Of a stretch of 64,000 nt of DNA, positions 60,935-64,000 are shown one piece after another. How positions within the stretch are numbered: position 1 is the first letter of the stretch; each line of letters starts with the position of its first letter. Made by a program: the position numbers and the translations under genes. A model generated the notes under the pieces. It was given only the letters and a program-made list of their open reading frames with translations, did not search any database and was not told where the DNA came from. Source of the stretch: Psychrobacter sp. AH5 (GTDB taxonomy: Bacteria; Pseudomonadota; Gammaproteobacteria; Pseudomonadales; Moraxellaceae); contig NZ_JAMBMT010000001.1 in NCBI RefSeq assembly GCF_040371085.1, positions 1,984,001 through 2,048,000 on the forward strand, given 5' to 3'.

Positions 60935-61942
60935 TTAACGGCTGCGATAAGAGAAGCGATCATCAACCCGTAAATCAGCTGGTGGCCAGTTATCTAGGCG
61001 CATACCAAGCTCTAAATCTTTAGACGCTAGTACGTCTTTGATTTCGGTTAATGATTTCTTACCAAGATTTGGGGTTTTTAGTAGTTCAGTCTCTGAACGC
61101 TGTACCAAATCACCGATATAGTAAATGTTTTCAGCTTTTAAGCAGTTGGCTGAGCGAACCGTTAGTTCAAGATCGTCCACAGGGCGCAGTAGCACTGGAT
61201 CAACCTCTTCTTTTTCTTTCACAGGCTCAGGCGCTTCTTCAGCTTCTAGATCAACAAAGATAGAAATCTGTTGTTGCAAGATAGTAGCTGCTTTACGAAT
61301 TGCTTCTTCAGGATCAATAGTGCCATTGGTTTCAAGCTCAATGATAAGACGATCAAGGTCAGTACGCTGCTCAACACGAGCGTTCTCAACCTGATAGGCA
61401 ACACGTAGCACTGGGCTAAAGCTTGCATCAAGCTTTAAGCGGCCAATTGCTTTGGTATCACCATCTTCACGGCGCTGATTTGCTGGCTCATATCCACGAC
61501 CCATCACTACCCGCAAACGCATTTTTAGATGACCGCGCTCACTTAATGTACCCAATACTAATTCTGGATTAATAATGTCTACATTATGCGGCAAGTCAAT
61601 ATCTGCAGCAGTAATGGTGCCTGGACCTTGTTTATCCAAGGTCAAGAATACTTCATTTTGGTCATGAAGCGTCAATGCCAAGCCTTTGAGATTCAAAAGC
61701 AAGTCAAGGACGTCTTCCTGCAAACCTTCGAGCGTAGAGTATTCATGGTCAACACCATCAATCTCAGCTTCAATGACTGCAGCACCAGGTAATGAAGATA
61801 ATAAAATACGACGTAGAGCATTCCCAAGGGTATGCCCAAAGCCGCGTTCTAACGGTTCGAGCGTGACTTTCGCAATCGTCTCATTAACCGTATCCACGTT
61901 AATGGCATTCGGCGTTAGAAACTCAGTTGCATTTAGCATCAT
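60935..61942 (-). CDS. rpoA: RNA polymerase alpha subunit
   Basis: This 335-residue subunit has the dimerisation domain ([20 protein letters not shown]) and the C-terminal domain that contacts UP elements and activators ([26 protein letters not shown]). The frame begins with two Met codons; either may be used. It lies 81 bp after rpsD. Confidence 0.98.
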   Translation of the reverse strand: MMLNATEFLTPNAINVDTVNETIAKVTLEPLERGFGHTLGNALRRILLSSLPGAAVIEAEIDGVDHEYSTLEGLQEDVLDLLLNLKGLALTLHDQNEVFLTLDKQGPGTITAADIDLPHNVDIINPELVLGTLSERGHLKMRLRVVMGRGYEPANQRREDGDTKAIGRLKLDASFSPVLRVAYQVENARVEQRTDLDRLIIELETNGTIDPEEAIRKAATILQQQISIFVDLEAEEAPEPVKEKEEVDPVLLRPVDDLELTVRSANCLKAENIYYIGDLVQRSETELLKTPNLGKKSLTEIKDVLASKDLELGMRLDNWPPADLRVDDRFSYRSR

Positions 61943-62023
61943 GATGTCACCTCGATTTGTTTATCTGGATTAATTAACGCTAATAGCTCAATGTTATAAC
62001 CATAACATTGAGCCCTACGTTAC

Positions 62024-62665
62024 TTACTTAGAGTATAGCTCAACGATCAAGCTTTCGTTGATTTCAGCAGGTAGATCAATACGATCTGGAGCATGCTTAA
62101 ACGTGCCCTGTAGTTTGCTGTTATCAACTTCAAGCCATTCTGGAATACCACGTTGTGACGCAAGCTCTATAGCGTTTTTGATACGTAGCTGTTCGCGAGA
62201 TTTCTCTTGAATAGCGATGACATCACCATCTTGTAACTGGATTGATGGAATGTTCACTCGAACAAACTCATCACGACCCGCTTTTTTAAGCATAACAGTG
62301 CGATGGCTTACTAGCTGACGTGCTTCAGCGCGCGTTGAGCCAAAGCCCATGCGGTATACTACGTTATCTAAACGACTCTCAAGCATAGCTAGCAGGTTCT
62401 CACCAGTAGCGCCGCGCTTACGAGCCGCTTCTTTATAGTAGTTTGCAAACTGACGCTCAAGTACGCCATAGATGCGCTTAACTTTTTGTTTTTCACGCAG
62501 CTGTAGAGAATACTCCGAGCTCTTGTTACGGCTTACACCATGTTGACCAGGTGGACGAGCTGCTTTTTTGGTTTTTACATCATACGGCTTAACACCAGAC
62601 TTAAGACCTAAGTCAGTGCCTTCGCGGCGTGATAATTTCAGTTTTGGTCCAATATAACGGGCCAT
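62024..62665 (-). CDS. rpsD: 30S ribosomal protein S4
   Basis: This 213-residue rRNA-binding protein nucleates the small subunit and often represses its own operon. It has the start [19 protein letters not shown] and the S4 RNA-binding domain ([27 protein letters not shown]). The zinc-binding Cys motif is absent, as in E. coli. It is slightly longer than the E. coli protein (206). Confidence 0.98.
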   Translation of the reverse strand: MARYIGPKLKLSRREGTDLGLKSGVKPYDVKTKKAARPPGQHGVSRNKSSEYSLQLREKQKVKRIYGVLERQFANYYKEAARKRGATGENLLAMLESRLDNVVYRMGFGSTRAEARQLVSHRTVMLKKAGRDEFVRVNIPSIQLQDGDVIAIQEKSREQLRIKNAIELASQRGIPEWLEVDNSKLQGTFKHAPDRIDLPAEINESLIVELYSK

Positions 62666-62713
62666 TGTTATGTCTCCTATAAGCTCTTATAATAAAAAGC
62701 TTCGTCTTTAATA

Positions 62714-63103
62714 TTAGACGCGGCGCTTTTTGGGCGCACGGCAACCATTGTGTGGGATTGGGGTTACATCAGAGATGCTATTAATTTTATAACCCAATGC
62801 ACCAAGTGCTCTTACCGCAGACTCACGACCCGGTCCTGGTCCTTTGACCAAAACATCGACATTCTTAACACCATATTCTTGGGCCGCTTTACCAGCGACT
62901 TCAGCTGCAACCTGAGCAGCAAATGGTGTAGATTTACGTGAACCACGGAAGCCTTGTCCACCTGAAGTGGCCCAAGCCAAAGCATTACCTTGACGATCGG
63001 TAATCGTAACAATGGTGTTATTAAAAGACGCATGGATATGGGCTACGCCCTCCGATACTGAACGACGAGTCACCTTTTTGCGACTACGAGTGTCTTTTGC
63101 CAT
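62714..63103 (-). CDS. rpsK: 30S ribosomal protein S11
   Basis: This 129-residue protein has [39 protein letters not shown] and [15 protein letters not shown] at its end. It belongs to the platform of the 30S subunit. It lies 20 bp after rpsM. Confidence 0.98.
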   Translation of the reverse strand: MAKDTRSRKKVTRRSVSEGVAHIHASFNNTIVTITDRQGNALAWATSGGQGFRGSRKSTPFAAQVAAEVAGKAAQEYGVKNVDVLVKGPGPGRESAVRALGALGYKINSISDVTPIPHNGCRAPKKRRV

Positions 63104-63123
63104 CTTTTAGCTTCCTAAGTTAA

Positions 63124-63480
63124 TTATCTTTTGAGAGGGCGTGTTGGACCCTTACGCGTACGAGCGTTGTTCTTAGTATTCTGACCACGAACAGGCAGAT
63201 TACGACGATGGCGGATGCCACGGTAACAACCAAGATCAACTAAACGCTTAATATTCATTGACACTTCACGACGAAGATCACCTTCCGTCATGTAGTTTGC
63301 TACTTGTGCGCGGATAGCATCTAACTGCGTATCATCTAACTGGCTAACTTTAGTAGTAGGGGCAATGCCAACTGCTTCTAAGATTTTCTGAGCAGTGGTA
63401 CGACCTACACCAAAGATGTAAGTTAGTGAAATAACAGCATGCTTATTATCCGGAATGTTTACGCCGGCAATACGAGCCAT
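63124..63480 (-). CDS. rpsM: 30S ribosomal protein S13
   Basis: This 118-residue protein has the start [21 protein letters not shown] and the C-terminal [15 protein letters not shown] that contacts tRNA. GGAGAG lies before the ATG. It follows rpmJ after an unusually long gap of 272 bp that contains the hairpin at 63664. Confidence 0.98.
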   Translation of the reverse strand: MARIAGVNIPDNKHAVISLTYIFGVGRTTAQKILEAVGIAPTTKVSQLDDTQLDAIRAQVANYMTEGDLRREVSMNIKRLVDLGCYRGIRHRRNLPVRGQNTKNNARTRKGPTRPLKR

Positions 63481-63663
63481 TGATTTCTCTCCATTAAAGA
63501 AAAATATGCATTATTCATCATAAATAGCGCACTTTTTCAGATTTGTTGCTGTTTATACTTAGCTAATATTTGCTTAATGTAAAGAGCACTTATCATTGAT
63601 AAATAGCCAATAAAAAGAGTATCTAAAGCAAAAGCAATAAAAGTTTTCGGTATGAACTACGGC

Positions 63664-63698
63664 AAGTGGCGGATGATATCGCATCCGCCACTTTTTTT
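63664..63698 (+). terminator. Plus-strand terminator inside the ribosomal operon
   Basis: A perfect 12-bp stem (AAGTGGCGGATG with CATCCGCCACTT) and six-base loop is followed by seven T on the plus strand. All genes around it lie on the minus strand, where no T run follows. It sits in the 272-bp gap between rpmJ and rpsM. It may stop antisense transcripts, or the hairpin may act on the minus-strand message. No other gene is seen in the gap. Confidence 0.75.
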
Positions 63699-63752
63699 CA
63701 AGTATTAATTTGATATTAGCTACAAGATATAAAATCGATAAGCTATTATCTA

Positions 63753-63869
63753 TTAACCTTGGCGTTGCTTGTGGCGCGGTTCTGCTGTGCAGATCACATG
63801 AACGCGACCTTTACGGCGGACAATTTTACAGCTACCACAAATCTTTTTTACTGAGGCTTGAACTTTCAT
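63753..63869 (-). CDS. rpmJ: 50S ribosomal protein L36
   Basis: This 38-residue basic protein reads [20 protein letters not shown] and ends EPRHKQRQG. It has the Cys-x2-Cys and Cys-x-x-x-His type zinc residues (Cys11, Cys14, Cys27, His33). A ribosome binding site (AAGGAG) precedes the ATG. It lies between secY and rpsM, its usual place. Confidence 0.97.
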   Translation of the reverse strand: MKVQASVKKICGSCKIVRRKGRVHVICTAEPRHKQRQG

Positions 63870-63914
63870 GGAATGCTCCTTGAATAACCACCCAATTGAC
63901 TTAAAGTTTGAGCT

Positions 63915-64000
63915 CTAAGATTGTGTGGGTGATTGAATTAACGTCTGATCATGATATTGATGGGTCATCAAATGCGCTTGAATTTGCGAGATGAAGTCCA
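63915..64000 (-). CDS. secY: Preprotein translocase SecY, C-terminal end (partial)
   Basis: The last 27 residues and stop codon are present; the rest lies beyond the right edge. They read DFISQIQAHLMTHQY, like the conserved end of the last SecY helix and tail (DF, Q-Q, and HQY), then a short polar tail. The place next to rpmJ is typical of the spc operon end. Confidence 0.85.
   Translation of the reverse strand, partial: DFISQIQAHLMTHQYHDQTLIQSPTQS

Overview
The window looks like the chromosome of a gammaproteobacterium of the family Moraxellaceae, most likely Psychrobacter or a close relative. This is inferred from gene content and order: a BapA-type giant adhesin, a transhydrogenase alpha subunit split in two, pyrB paired with a degenerate dihydroorotase, rpmF next to fabD without plsX or fabH, and moderately AT-rich DNA. 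No database search was possible.

Positions 1-15950 form an accessory surface and biofilm block. A giant secreted adhesin on the minus strand runs off the left edge. It has a BapA-type N-terminus, three divergent Calx-beta-like domains and then more than nine nearly identical 124-residue repeats. An OmpA-domain lipoprotein and a complete type I secretion system (HlyD adaptor, ABC exporter, TolC-like outer membrane channel) precede it on the same strand. Facing away are an unrecognised one-pass membrane protein, a LuxR-type response regulator and a hybrid histidine kinase. A 36-37 bp element containing TAGTA-N6-TACTA lies upstream of both the response regulator and the OmpA/adhesin pair, which suggests that the two-component system controls the adhesin locus.

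Positions 16000-45500 are mostly housekeeping genes: pssA and rlmJ; a 2-oxoglutarate oxygenase; dapE; a GyrI-like protein, iscX and a thioesterase-like protein; pntA1-pntA2-pntB; yaaA; groES-groEL with a sigma-32-type promoter; wrbA; several membrane proteins (YihY, DUF2254, NhaP-type antiporter, DUF2127); pyrB-pyrC'; fbp; a TrmH-type methyltransferase; etfB-etfA; DUF421; and a cold-shock protein. A 294-bp MITE-like element with TA flanks sits directly upstream of the DUF2254 gene and supplies a false upstream start codon for it.

Positions 45500-64000 hold ilvI-ilvH-ilvC, a 1-kb stretch without a confident gene, nnr and queG (divergent), kbp, fabD-fabG-acpP, yceD and rpmF, epmC, yciO, and the end of the ribosomal alpha operon (secY end, rpmJ, rpsM, rpsK, rpsD, rpoA, rplQ). 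Rho-independent terminators separate most units. No rRNA, tRNA, CRISPR array, prophage or complete insertion sequence was seen.
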